Below, piece by piece: positions 1-9,692 of a DNA stretch of 32,084 nucleotides; the stretch's first letter is position 1, and each line of letters opens with the position of its first letter. The stretch lies in NCBI GenBank assembly GCA_013054445.1, contig JAAMPI010000565.1:1-32084 (forward strand). The letters run 5' to 3'. Origin of the DNA: Cudoniella acicularis (lineage: Eukaryota > Ascomycota > Leotiomycetes > Helotiales > Helotiaceae). The notes under the pieces are model-generated. The model had not been told where the DNA came from. It searched no databases and worked only from the letters and a program-made list of their open reading frames with translations. Both the position numbers and the translations under genes were made by a program.

Positions 1-663
1 AAGCAAAAGAGAATGAAACAAAGACATTATTTCAGTGCAATGAGTGAGCGGAGCTTAGGCTTGAAGTGGTCGTACATGTGAGCGCATTGACAAAGAATCA
101 AGAGTTAGTTATGAAGACCGAGGGGAAAAAGAACTTTAAAGAAGTGTGCTTTATGCTGGTCTATATTTAGATAATGTTACGACGCACGTGCTATGATTAT
201 AATTAGATATTCGATTACAACTTCTCCCAATATATTTCAAAAAACCCCTAAATGAATTTCAAGATTTATTAAAGCATTAAATAGCCAGTGCGCTAAAAGA
301 CTTCTCTTGCGTTCAGATAGATAATTTGATAATGCCAGTATGAAATGATTCAGCAAAAGAGAAAAAAATGAAAGAGAATGATTCAGACTCAGCAGTGTAT
401 ATTTTAAATCCTAGATCAATTTACCAACAATACTGTTTAAAAATGTTCATCACGTCCTAACAGTCTTCAGCTTATCTGGTAATGCAAATTTAGGAATGCG
501 GTTGGAGAGACAAGATCGCGGGGCTCAAAGAGTTCTTCAAATAATAACACGACGAAGTCTGTAGGACACTGTCTTTACGTGTCCTGTAAAGAAAGCCTTC
601 TAGATCATCCAAATAAACGAGAAGTCACTTGACTATGTGGGATACAAGTAGAGGCAGGCTAAA

Positions 664-1110
664 TTACCTCGACAGGATATTGGATCCGACTTGAGTCGTC
701 GAGCTGCGACAATCTAGCTGCTTCAAGGTTGGTGAAAGGGAGTATACCACGTAAATAGATAACATCACAAGCAATGCAAGACAATAAATTTCCGATGTCA
801 AAGAACCCCCAACCGTTAATAGCCTATCGGAACATGTGCTAGAGTAGTACCAAAAACGCGTGAGATGGCGTAATTTATTCTGAAGCACAAAAACGGCCTT
901 CCAGAAGTTCCGTTCAATATCCCCGGGGCCAAATGCCAAAGACAGAAAACACAGCATCTGATATCGAAGCAGCGGTGAGCACGAGGGTACACAAGGCACA
1001 TTACAAAACAAACTAAGATGTAGGGTGCCTTGATAATTTCGATTGTGCGACACTTGTCTTATCTTCCAAACGGTTTCAGTATCTCTTGGAGACTGCCACA
1101 ACATTTCCAT
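664..1110 (-). CDS. Hypothetical ORF, doubtful
   Basis: This is a 148-codon ATG-started frame in otherwise gene-free DNA. It contains several Cys and one plausible membrane segment near residues 108-126 (around the motif LALLVMLSIYVV). I recognise no family, see no splice-supported extension, and its codon use does not stand out. It could be an orphan gene, a degraded fragment or chance. It is listed only because it is the best candidate in the first 3.4 kb. Confidence 0.12.
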   Translation of the reverse strand: MEMLWQSPRDTETVWKIRQVSHNRNYQGTLHLSLFCNVPCVPSCSPLLRYQMLCFLSLAFGPGDIERNFWKAVFVLQNKLRHLTRFWYYSSTCSDRLLTVGGSLTSEIYCLALLVMLSIYVVYSLSPTLKQLDCRSSTTQVGSNILSR

Positions 1111-2748
1111 GCCGTACTCACGAGATGGTCACATTACAGGTCTGCAAGGCAAGTTGGCATGCACAAGACCACATGTACTATGTCTCAGCTGTCATGGGAG
1201 CATACAGCTGTGCTGCAGGTCCATCCGAAGTTAGGTCGCTGGGCCGAGATTGGTAGTAAGAGCACTCGCTTCTTGCTGAACAAAGCAATTGTTTGAGGGA
1301 GGATAAAATGTACACCTGCGTAATGTCCTTAGTAAAGAAAGTCGTAGTCAGCCAGTGCTACCAAGAGGATTGGTCACCAAGAACCGTTGTGATGTAAAAA
1401 TATGACGGGAATTGCCAAGACGCGTTCAATACATTGAACGTTAAAAATCAGCCCAATCCTAGGATAGAATAAGGAGTCTAATCTCTGAGCTCGACGCCTG
1501 ACTCTGATCAAGGTTTCGCTCAGTTCGGCCAATCCCCGGCGTGCAACTCGATCGATTTTTGATGGATTCCAAGAAGCTCAAACGAGCTGGTAAATTGAAG
1601 AGCCGAATACCACGAGAAAGAGTTCGTCAGTTCAAGGCATCTTGAAGCCTTGAGGGATAATAGAAGTGCACTCGGACTATCCCGTCTCAATTCCTCCCGC
1701 CGCCGCAGGGAAGCGTCCGCGCAAATAATCTTTTTAGGGCATTGCCGCTGCGCCGGCTGCCGCGGTGCGCATCCTCGCCGATTCGCTGGAGGATAATACT
1801 AAGCCTTCGAATAATACGCGGAGGGCAGTCAACCATTGAAATGTTGTACTTGCCTCTTTGGAACGTCTAAGCATGTCCAATAGAATTATTACTTAGGTAT
1901 TGATCCAATACCGAGGTTTGGATAAGGAGTGAGGAAGGACGGTTCAGGGGCGAATTAGAAGAGAAAACTCATGCGAGCCGAGAGATCTGCTGCAAGCAAG
2001 AACCCGCACTGCGCTAGTCCCCTCTAGGAAAGGCCCATGCAGAGAGGGGCCAAGCTGTATAGTTATTGGCCCCTGTTATCGAGCAGCTTATCGAAAGGAA
2101 TTGCTTGTTTTTCTTCGAAATGACTAAACAGACTACATGCTGGGACCAAAACTCAAGCAGGGTACGTCGACCTCGACTCTCGAAAAACATCATAAATTGC
2201 ATTTTGGTCGTGTAATCCGGCCCTATGCAAAATGTCCTCGTTGCTGCTATACTGACAGGTGTGAAGCTGCATGAGGTATGTCTGGCACAGTGCAGCAGAA
2301 GCAATCAAAATATCGACCACATGCCAGAGCTCAAGATGCGGGGATCCAAGCTTCGTCGTAGTAGTTGCCCAGAGTCCCCAGACGCTGGACTCCCCGTGAT
2401 GCTGCATTGACCCGCGCCTACATGGAATCGCTCAAATCAATCCGCAAATGAGATGCTGGTGAGCAGCCGTCTCAATTCAATACATGGCTCTGTTGCTTTT
2501 CTTTTGCGGGGTCAGGCCGAGTCCCATCGCCGGACACCGCTTTGGCGCTGAACTTGAGGTGTGGGAGGAAATCCGCCGACAGCCTGCGATCAGAGAGAGA
2601 GAGTGGAAGTACCGCAAAATCAAATCCAGATACTGGCGTTCTAGAAGGGACATTGGGCTGTAGTGATTGGACAGTTTCAAGCCTCTTCAGCCCGCGGGCG
2701 TGCCACAGTCCTAGGTCTAACATGCCTGAGCTTTGCAGTGCACAACAG

Positions 2749-2791
2749 ATGTCCATGTCCATGTCATGTCCATGTCATGTCCATGTTCATG
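2749..2791. repeat. Tandem ATGTCC / ATGTC minisatellite
   Basis: About seven consecutive copies of ATGTCC alternating with the shortened ATGTC, ending in ATGTTC ATG. The unit switches between 6 and 5 bases, so the run changes reading frame internally and is unlikely to be protein-coding. Confidence 0.8.
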
Positions 2792-3390
2792 ATCTTGCGA
2801 ACACCTTGTACTAGGCTGCACTGGACCACTGACGAGATAGGATTTTCAAAGGCGAGCCAGATATTGCTCCATAATTTTGGCATCTTCAGATCTTCAGGTC
2901 TTCTAGTGCTTCTTGGCTGCCTTCTAGCTCCCATATAAGATGCCGGCCCTGGCCCCAGCTCAATCTCTCCTGGGTCCTAGCTTGGCAATGGGCGAATGGG
3001 GACCTTATCAGTGACTAAAACCTAGTTCCTCACACCCTCAGCCTCGAGGGCAGTCAGTGGTCGGAGGAAAATCCACGGTCCACTCCATCTACCACTGTCA
3101 TCGGCGTCGTCCGCGGGCTGGCTTGTCGCATGTCTCCCCTCCCCACTGTCCCAAGAGCTACCCTTGTCGCCAAATCCATGTTCCAGATTGCCAGCCTGGA
3201 GCTATTGCCTCTGCATATAACGATTCACTTTTCCACCCGAAATTTTGTAGTGAATAGAGCAGAGCAGATCAACGGCGAAGATTCATTTGCGAGGCATCCA
3301 GTTCATTGAGTGATTCAACTCTTTAGGAATTGAAGAATTGGAAACGCACCGCACTCGGCAGCAGCAATACTCAACTCCGATTTGTCCACG

Positions 3391-5172
3391 ATGGGGCCTT
3401 TCACGAAAAAGAAGCTGGTTGAGGATGTCGAGGCAGTCCAGACTACAAATGAGAAAGTCGGCGCAGAGAACGATAGCGGTGAATTTATCCCTGATGATGG
3501 TGCCGTCCACGCAGAAACCTTCATTGTAGGAGATAGCTGGTATGCGAAGACACAAAGACTTGCAGGAAGCCTTGGTGTCGAACAGAGAGGTATCGAGCGT
3601 GTGCCCAGCGATGAACGTACAGATGCTGGCATGTCCCAAATTGGTACTTTGGTATGTTTTTCACCAACCTTGAAAATGAAGTAACTAGACTGACTTTGAT
3701 AATAGTGGCTCAGTGCAAACATGGTGGTTTCTTCTTTCGCAATTGGAGCTCTTGCGTATCCGGTTTTCTACCTTGGCTTCATAGACACCATCTTGATCAT
3801 CTTCTTTGTCAACCTAATCGGGATCACACCTGTTTGCTTTTTCTCGACCTTTGGACCTCGATTTGGCTTGAGACAGATGGTGTTGAGCCGTTTCTACTTT
3901 GGATGGTATGGTGTGAAAGTCAGTGAGTGTATCCGAAAATCTAACTCTATCGCTAAGTGCTAACCTCCAATACAGTTGCGGTCTTCAATATTCTTGCTTG
4001 CCTTGGTTGGTCTGCAGTGAATGTAATCGTCGGCGCTCAGCTTTTCAATGCTGTAAACGGCAACATGCCTGGTTTGTCTCTCTCCGCCATCTGCTTATTG
4101 CGCTATTTTCCTCCTCCTTATGTTGAAATCGAAACTGCGGGATATGATGCTAACGAGTTGAAAAGGCTGGGCTGGTATTATTGTCATTGCGGTATCCACC
4201 TTGCTCATCACAATGTTTGGATACAAGGTCGTCCATACTTATGAGAGGTACTCGTGGATCCCTTGCTTGATCATTTTCTTGATCGTACTCGGAGAATTCG
4301 CTCATTCCGGACAATTCCAAAATATCCCAATGGGTGTCGGGCTGTCTGAAGCCGGATCCGCCCTCTCCTTTGCAGCATCCGTCTATGGCTTTGCAACCGG
4401 GTGGACATCGTATGCTGCTGATTACACAGTATACCAACCCGTTGGTCGCTCTCGCAAGTCGATCTTCCTCTGGACATTCGCAGGTCTATCTTTCCCGCTC
4501 CTATTCACGCAAATGCTCGGAGCTGCAGTCGCATCGGCGATGTCTATCAATGATGGAGATAATGCGTACATGGATGGTTATGGATCCTCTGGTATTGGTG
4601 GTCTTCTCGCTGCTGTTATTGTTCCTCCTTTGGGAAAATTTGGCCAGTTCTGCTTGGTTATTCTCGCTCTTTCGATCATTGCCAACAACTGCCCCAACAT
4701 CTACTCAGTGTCGCTGAGTCTCCAGCTCTTGGCCCGTGTCTCGGCACGCGTTCCTCGATTCATCTGGACATTCATCGGAACTGTCATTTATGTCGCCGTT
4801 GCCATTCCAGGTTACTCGCATTTTTCATCCGTGCTCGAGAACTTCATGTTGGTTATCGGATACTGGCTCGCCATCTACGAGGGAATTTCCCTCTCCGAGC
4901 ACATTTTCTTCAAGCGCGGGTTCGGCGGGTACAACCCAGCCGATTACACTGACGCTAGCAAGCTCCCACCTGGATTCGCCTCAATCCTTGCTTTCTGCTT
5001 CGGTGTGATGGGCGCAGTCCTTGGAATGGCGCAGGTTTGGTTCACCGGTCCCATTGGCGCGCTCTGTGGAACGGAGTATGGCGGTGATGTTGGCTTTGAG
5101 CTTGCATTTGGCTTCTCTGCCACTTCATTTTGCTTCTTGAGATACTTCGAGAAGAAGCACTTTGGCCGTTAA
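3391..5172 (+). CDS. NCS1-family purine/cytosine permease
   Basis: A plasma-membrane proton symporter of the NCS1 family, closest in look to fungal Fcy2/FcyB purine-cytosine permeases. Exons are 3391-3651, 3706-3922, 3976-4071 and 4166-5172. Introns are 54, 53 and 94 nt; the last has a GCTAAC branch site. The spliced product is 526 aa, normal for the family. The N-terminus is hydrophilic (about 85 aa). It is followed by about 12 membrane segments, beginning with LSANMVVSSFAIGALAYPVF in exon 2 and continuing through FGPRFGLRQMVLSRFYFGWYG and, across the second junction, VKVIAVFNILACLGWSAVNV. The family feature WTSYAADYTVY lies in exon 4. All three junctions restore frame without forcing. Substrate is inferred: related NCS1 carriers move purines, cytosine or vitamin B6. 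The next gene on the same strand is a FAD monooxygenase 795 nt downstream. A TATA-like sequence lies about 175 nt upstream of the start. Confidence 0.93.
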
Positions 5173-5967
5173 ATTTGAAAATTGGGGAGGAAACTTTCGA
5201 CGATGTGTGTGCATGCGGGTTCATGATTCATATTGCAGTTGATGATTGTATGCGATGAGGAATTTGCGGTTTGAACTGAGTTGAGTTGAGATATACCCCG
5301 TCTTCTGTATCCAATGCGAAAATAGAATTTCGATCGTATGCGTTATGAGATTGTGTGGTCTTCCAAGTATGATCAGGGATTGAAACGTAACGAGACATCC
5401 AAAAATGGATTACCTTCAACCTAATTCGGTAAGTGGGGGTCTCTTTTTCAATGCGGGGCAGGCGCACTGACAGCTCCGAACTCCGGAGCCGTTTGTTTGC
5501 AAGAGATATAGTCCTATTTTATATCTATTCCAGGTGGAGGTCGAATTTACTACACTATGACTGATGCAATACTTGAGCTTTGAAGATGTAAGGACAAGTC
5601 TCAATTTTGACCAATTAACCTTACAATTAATTGCAAAAAACCTCAGATCGATTTCACTTTGCTAGCCTTTAAACTTATGTCTAATTCTCTGTCTAACATT
5701 GATTATGACTACTACACTCTTGTGGATACAACTCTGATGAAATATGGTCTGCTTGTAATTGGTTCGGTGCTCATGAAAACCCGACAAACATGTTGGTTGG
5801 TCAATAGTTGGGCGGGTTGGTGACGTGGTATCACTCTCAACGTAAGCTTATTCAATTTATCCTACCACAACACCACCAGCTCACTTCAACCTTTCTCTCG
5901 ATTACAATTCGTTGAATACAGGAATTGTCTTCAAAACAATATTATCTAATCGATCATTATTTGCAGC
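5173..5967. other. Intergenic: permease 3' end and monooxygenase promoter
   Basis: No gene is visible. The region is AT-rich, particularly 5600-5720, and should hold the permease polyadenylation signals and the monooxygenase promoter. A pyrimidine- and CA-rich stretch at about 5860-5900 (CCACAACACCACC followed by CTTTCTCTC) looks like a fungal core promoter or leader. No separate regulatory site can be named. Confidence 0.5.
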
Positions 5968-7725
5968 ATGTCTTCCACAAGGAGGCTTCTCAAGGCGCAA
6001 CTTAATATTCTCATCGTCGGAGGAGGCATAGCAGGGCTCGCAGCGGCTATAGCACTCCGGAAATGCGGTCATCAAGTCCAGGTAAGTAAATAAAATTCAC
6101 ATATCTTCCATTCACTGACACTTGCCTTATCAGATATTTGAACGCTCGTCTTTCTCGAACGAGATCGGCGCCGCAGTCACTATATCCCCAAATGGTACCA
6201 GAGTCTTACGGGAGTTCGGCTTCGACTTCAAGAAAGTGGGGGGTGTCGCCATAAAAAGCCAGCAAACTTATGATGCGTCGACTTTTGAAAAAATTGTGGA
6301 GAGAAATTGGGGAGAAATGGAAAGAATATGTGGAGCGCCTTATGAGGCCATGCACCGGCAGGACTTACATAATGAACTGCTACGATTGGCCCTTGATAAT
6401 AGCAACTACGATCACGAGACAGCTTTCCAGTTGCATCGTGGAGTGACTATTGTTCGAGTTGATGCCGAGAACGCTACCATTGAACTTGACGATGGCCGGA
6501 TTTTCTCAGGAGATTTGCTAATTGGAGCTGATGGAATTCACTCAAAGGTCCGAGCTGCTGCTACAGGGTCGGCGAGCTTGCCAATAGATTCGGAATGGCA
6601 AATTTACAGGTTTCTATTACCAAGAGGGGAGATCACCCAGGATCCTGAAATGAGAAACATGAAGGGTGAAAACTCAAGAAAAGTTTTTGAGGTCCTAGAC
6701 CCTGCTGTAATGTACCAAGCCCGTCTTATATGGTATGAATGCCGCAAGTAAGTCAGATTTTCCTTTCAAAAATATTTCGTTGGTTGTAGAATCTGTAAAA
6801 CATTAAGAGGATGAGAACCTTGATTGGAATGTGCTAAATTCACTTAGTGGCGAAGTACAAAACTTTGCTGCTTTCTGTCGCGGAATGGCAAATCAAACCA
6901 AGGTCGAAGGTATAGTTGATTTAAGCCTACAAATCCACCATATCGCCACTAATTATTCGCCAGACTATGGGTATCCAGCAGACAAACAGAAAGTCATCGA
7001 TCTTTTCAAAGCATTCAACCCAACGTTACTTCACGTCATTGAGTATGTTTATCTCCCCGGTTACTTTCTCTGTCATCGATCTTGTAAAGCTTACTAGGTA
7101 TATAGGAAAGCAGACAAAATCACACATTGGCGGGTTTACGAGCGTATTCCGCTTCCGACATTTGTTTACTACAATAGAACGATATTGGTTGGCGATGCTG
7201 GTCACCCGATGACCCCTTTCACAGGCCAGGGTAGCAAATTTCACCTCTGATTGATTTCTCTAACAAGCTACTATATTGTGTACTTGGAATGGATGAGCTA
7301 ATTATGAAAAAGGTGCAACTCAAGCACTCGAAGATGCCGGCGCCCTCTTAGTTCTCCTCTCCAATATAAAAAGCAAAGCCGAAGTTCCAAGACGTCTGGA
7401 AATGTTCAACAAAATAAGAGTTGCCAGAGCTTCTAGAATTCAAGTAGATGCTAGCACGCCTCTCAACAAGGGAGTAAATCCTTTGCTGGCTTTGAAACAG
7501 GAATTATATGAGAAGGATGAATTACCAGAGGCTCTCAGAGCGGCTGATAAATCTAATGAGAGACGAATTTGGGATTACAAGTAAGTTACCCGTTGCCCCT
7601 TTTCTAGCAAATTCCTCGACGTGTAAGATACGTAGACATATGAAAATGGACTGATTAAGTGATATAGATATAACGTTTTCGAAAAATGCGAGAAAATCTT
7701 AAGGGTTAGGGAATCGAAGCTTTAA
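5968..7725 (+). CDS. FAD-dependent monooxygenase (class A, salicylate-hydroxylase-like)
   Basis: A flavoprotein aromatic hydroxylase of the PHBH/salicylate hydroxylase superfamily, expected to use NAD(P)H and O2. Exons are 5968-6081, 6134-6747, 6848-7042, 7106-7230, 7313-7580 and 7668-7725; introns are 52-100 nt. The product is 457 aa, typical for the family. Three hallmarks are visible: the dinucleotide-binding GGGIAG near residue 20, the DG motif GADGIHSKVR at 169-178, and the FAD-ribityl motif GDAGHPMTPFTGQG from residue 337. Intron 4 has a less usual GTAGCA donor but joins cleanly to give GQG-ATQALEDAG. The short sixth exon (58 nt) supplies the C-terminus. No signal peptide is seen, so it is probably cytosolic. 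The substrate cannot be told; salicylate, nicotinate derivatives, kynurenine and polyketide tailoring are all handled by relatives. It converges on the PaiB-like gene with 129 nt between stops. Confidence 0.92.
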
Positions 7726-7854
7726 GGCAATTTGGGTTCCACCTCAACTTCTCCGACATCGAAATTTTCAAGTTGGCCAGAGTTCGAGCTACTCTCTGAC
7801 TAAATATTCTGGAAATCGAAGAGCTAGTTATTTCCTCTCAAGTCAACTAAATCT

Positions 7855-8652
7855 TCACTTCTCGTCTTTCCTCCTCGCCCTTTCCTCAACTGTCCTCGCT
7901 ATCTCATCTCCCTTCCACGTCCCCAATTCCTTGAACCCCTTAATAGTTCCCTCCCTATCCCCTTCCGCCAACTCCTGACTCATCTTCCACTTCCCCTCCA
8001 CCCGATCAATCCTCACTTCAACACCCACAATCGCCTTCTTCAAAAGACCAACATAACTCTCCGGCGCCTCTGCAACTGTCCAAGCTTTCTCCCTCCCTTC
8101 TTCCCCATCATAACCCATAACATCCTCCTCTGCCAATTTCGTCAAATCATTTAGCAATTTCCTCAGAAAATCTTCTGTCTGAGGCGATTTTGAATCGTGA
8201 TACAACGTCAGAGTACCATAGACCTGCACAGCGGCATAATTCCAAGTCGGCACGACTTTTCCAGTTGAAGGTTTAGTAGTTGTGTAAAACTTCGGCGTGA
8301 CATAATGTTGCTGATGAGGCGATGTAAAAAGAATGAGAACTTCTTGTTCGAGTTTCACTCCTCCTTCTGTTGGGATTGGCAAAGAAGCAACCGATTCAAT
8401 CATAGCTTTTGCCTGTGGGTTCGCTCGAGCGACATGGCCGCGGAGAGTTCCCAATAGTTTGTTTTCTTCCGTGCTAGGAGTGCCTTCGGGAGTGTGTGGT
8501 GGAAGATCTAGAACCCATGGGATGTGACTGCTTTGTAGGAATGGGTAGTTGTCTGATTTGATGCCTGTGGTGATGACACCGAGGGGATTGGATTGGATGA
8601 ATTCGTAGATAATTTTTAGGTCGTGTTCTGTGTGAACAGGTCGGAGATACAT
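7855..8652 (-). CDS. PaiB-like FMN-binding split-barrel protein
   Basis: A 265-aa intronless protein resembling the bacterial PaiB/putative FMN-binding domain family, which fungi also carry. The start is the ATG at 8652 giving MYLRPVH. The frame stays open upstream to 8721 but only from a GTG, so I reject the longer form. Family landmarks are present: an N-terminal region ending NPLGVITTG, an SSHIPWVLD segment, LRGHVARANP, a VTPKFY segment, then VPTWNYAAVQVYGTL, and near the C-terminus KWKMSQ. The fold is expected to bind FMN. The role in fungi is poorly defined; bacterial PaiB was described as a repressor of protease and sporulation genes. The last 40 residues are unusually charged (Glu/Arg/Lys). 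It lies tail to tail with the FAD monooxygenase, so the two could share a 3' region but not a promoter. Confidence 0.9.
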   Translation of the reverse strand: MYLRPVHTEHDLKIIYEFIQSNPLGVITTGIKSDNYPFLQSSHIPWVLDLPPHTPEGTPSTEENKLLGTLRGHVARANPQAKAMIESVASLPIPTEGGVKLEQEVLILFTSPHQQHYVTPKFYTTTKPSTGKVVPTWNYAAVQVYGTLTLYHDSKSPQTEDFLRKLLNDLTKLAEEDVMGYDGEEGREKAWTVAEAPESYVGLLKKAIVGVEVRIDRVEGKWKMSQELAEGDREGTIKGFKELGTWKGDEIARTVEERARRKDEK

Positions 8653-9473
8653 CTTTGATATTTCCAGAAGCGGGCACCGAGTGGTGTATTTTCTTGGCGA
8701 GGAAGTAAAGGCGAGTCGCACTCAGAGGGAGAAGCGAAATTATAGTTGAGCGAGGAAGTGCTTCGAAGACCTCTGAGTCAACTCTTCAAAACCATTACTC
8801 GAGAACACCGTTTAGGAGTGGGGCCGCTATCCGCTGGATGGACTTTCCCAATTAGGGATAACTTGAGGTAATTGCCGTTCTCTACCAATGAGCGCACCCG
8901 ATTTGTTTTCAATAGATGAAAAATCAAGTGAAGGTGGTCTGAGGAGGTAATTGTAACCCTGCTTCAGCTGCAAGCGCTAATCATTGCTTACGAGCCTGGA
9001 GCCCAAAGTCCGTATTTTCAGGCATTTTACTAGGAAGATAAATTTTAAAAAGTTAGAAGATTAAAAGGTTAGTTACCTTTTTGTTATTCTTGATTTCTAG
9101 GTCCGATATTAAAATTATCTCTAGTTATTTTATAACTTTCAAGTATTCGCGATGACTTTGGTATTCGGAAGCCTGAAGGCGGGGTCGTGAAGCCTGAAAA
9201 TTGCTTAAAAATATCCTAAAAACACGGATTTTGGGTTTTAGGCTCGTTATTCTTAGATAACTATATTCACGACAACTACGTCCAATCACCACAATCGGTG
9301 TCAATCACGCTGCGAAGCACCACAAACTCATAAAATTCAAGACAGTTACAGGCTCAAATTCTTAACCTCGCAAGCCTATATAAAACATCTCGATTCCTCT
9401 CATTCCCGGACTTTTTAACATCTTTCAACCATCTTATAGGCAACAACGAAAAACGAATCCAAAATCAATCAAA
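8653..9473. other. AT-rich intergenic DNA with a clear TATA box near its right end
   Basis: No gene is visible. The left end should be the promoter of the PaiB-like gene. The middle (about 9030-9260) is AT-rich, with a short direct repeat GAAGCCTGAA in two copies near 9169 and 9189. The right end has TATATAAA followed by a CT-rich stretch, an arrangement typical of a strongly transcribed fungal gene pointing rightward. Confidence 0.5.
9377..9384 (+). promoter_or_regulatory. TATA box
   Basis: TATATAAA followed within about 35 nt by CT-rich sequence and then an A-rich leader. It lies about 90 nt before the possible start-less small protein frame at 9474. Confidence 0.45.
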
Positions 9474-9692
9474 GTGCAATTCACAACATACTTTGTCATT
9501 TTTCTTAGAGCAACTATCTCAGACACCACTTCTTGCCCAGAGCCGTTAAATAATATTGAAAAAATTACGTGTACAACAATGAAAAACTCATTAATACATA
9601 ACGCCTTGAATCAGATACTCATCAACCTGCTTCCCGTTCTCGGCAAATTCACACCTCCATCTGGCCCTCAATCCTCAAACGCCAAAGCCTAA
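9474..9692 (+). pseudogene. Possible small secreted protein remnant, start codon GTG
   Basis: Placed about 90 nt after a TATA box, this 72-codon frame begins QFTTYFVIFLRATISDT, which resembles a fungal signal peptide except for an Arg in the hydrophobic core, and contains two Cys. The expected ATG is GTG, so nuclear translation would have to begin at the internal Met at residue 37, losing the signal. The frame stops at 9690-9692, overlapping the stop codon of the convergent STAND gene (9689-9691). It could be a dead effector-like gene or a chance frame. Confidence 0.2.

Larger units (their letters stand above)
1..3390. other. Long region without a supportable gene
   Basis: I find no recognisable protein here on either strand. 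The longest ATG-started frame is 664-1110 on the minus strand (148 codons, one hydrophobic stretch near its C-terminus), without a known motif. Other frames are under 120 codons. The composition is patchy: 1-660 is AT-rich, while about 1690-1790 holds a short GC-rich patch of CCG/GCC-type runs. A tandem ATGTCC-like repeat lies at 2749-2791. The last few hundred bases should contain the promoter and leader of the permease gene that starts at 3391. There is a TATA-like ATATAA near 2934 and another near 3216. Confidence 0.6.

Noticed and set aside
8653..8721. 23-residue N-terminal extension of the PaiB-like protein
   Set aside because: The extension starts at GTG; the ATG at 8652 gives the normal family start.
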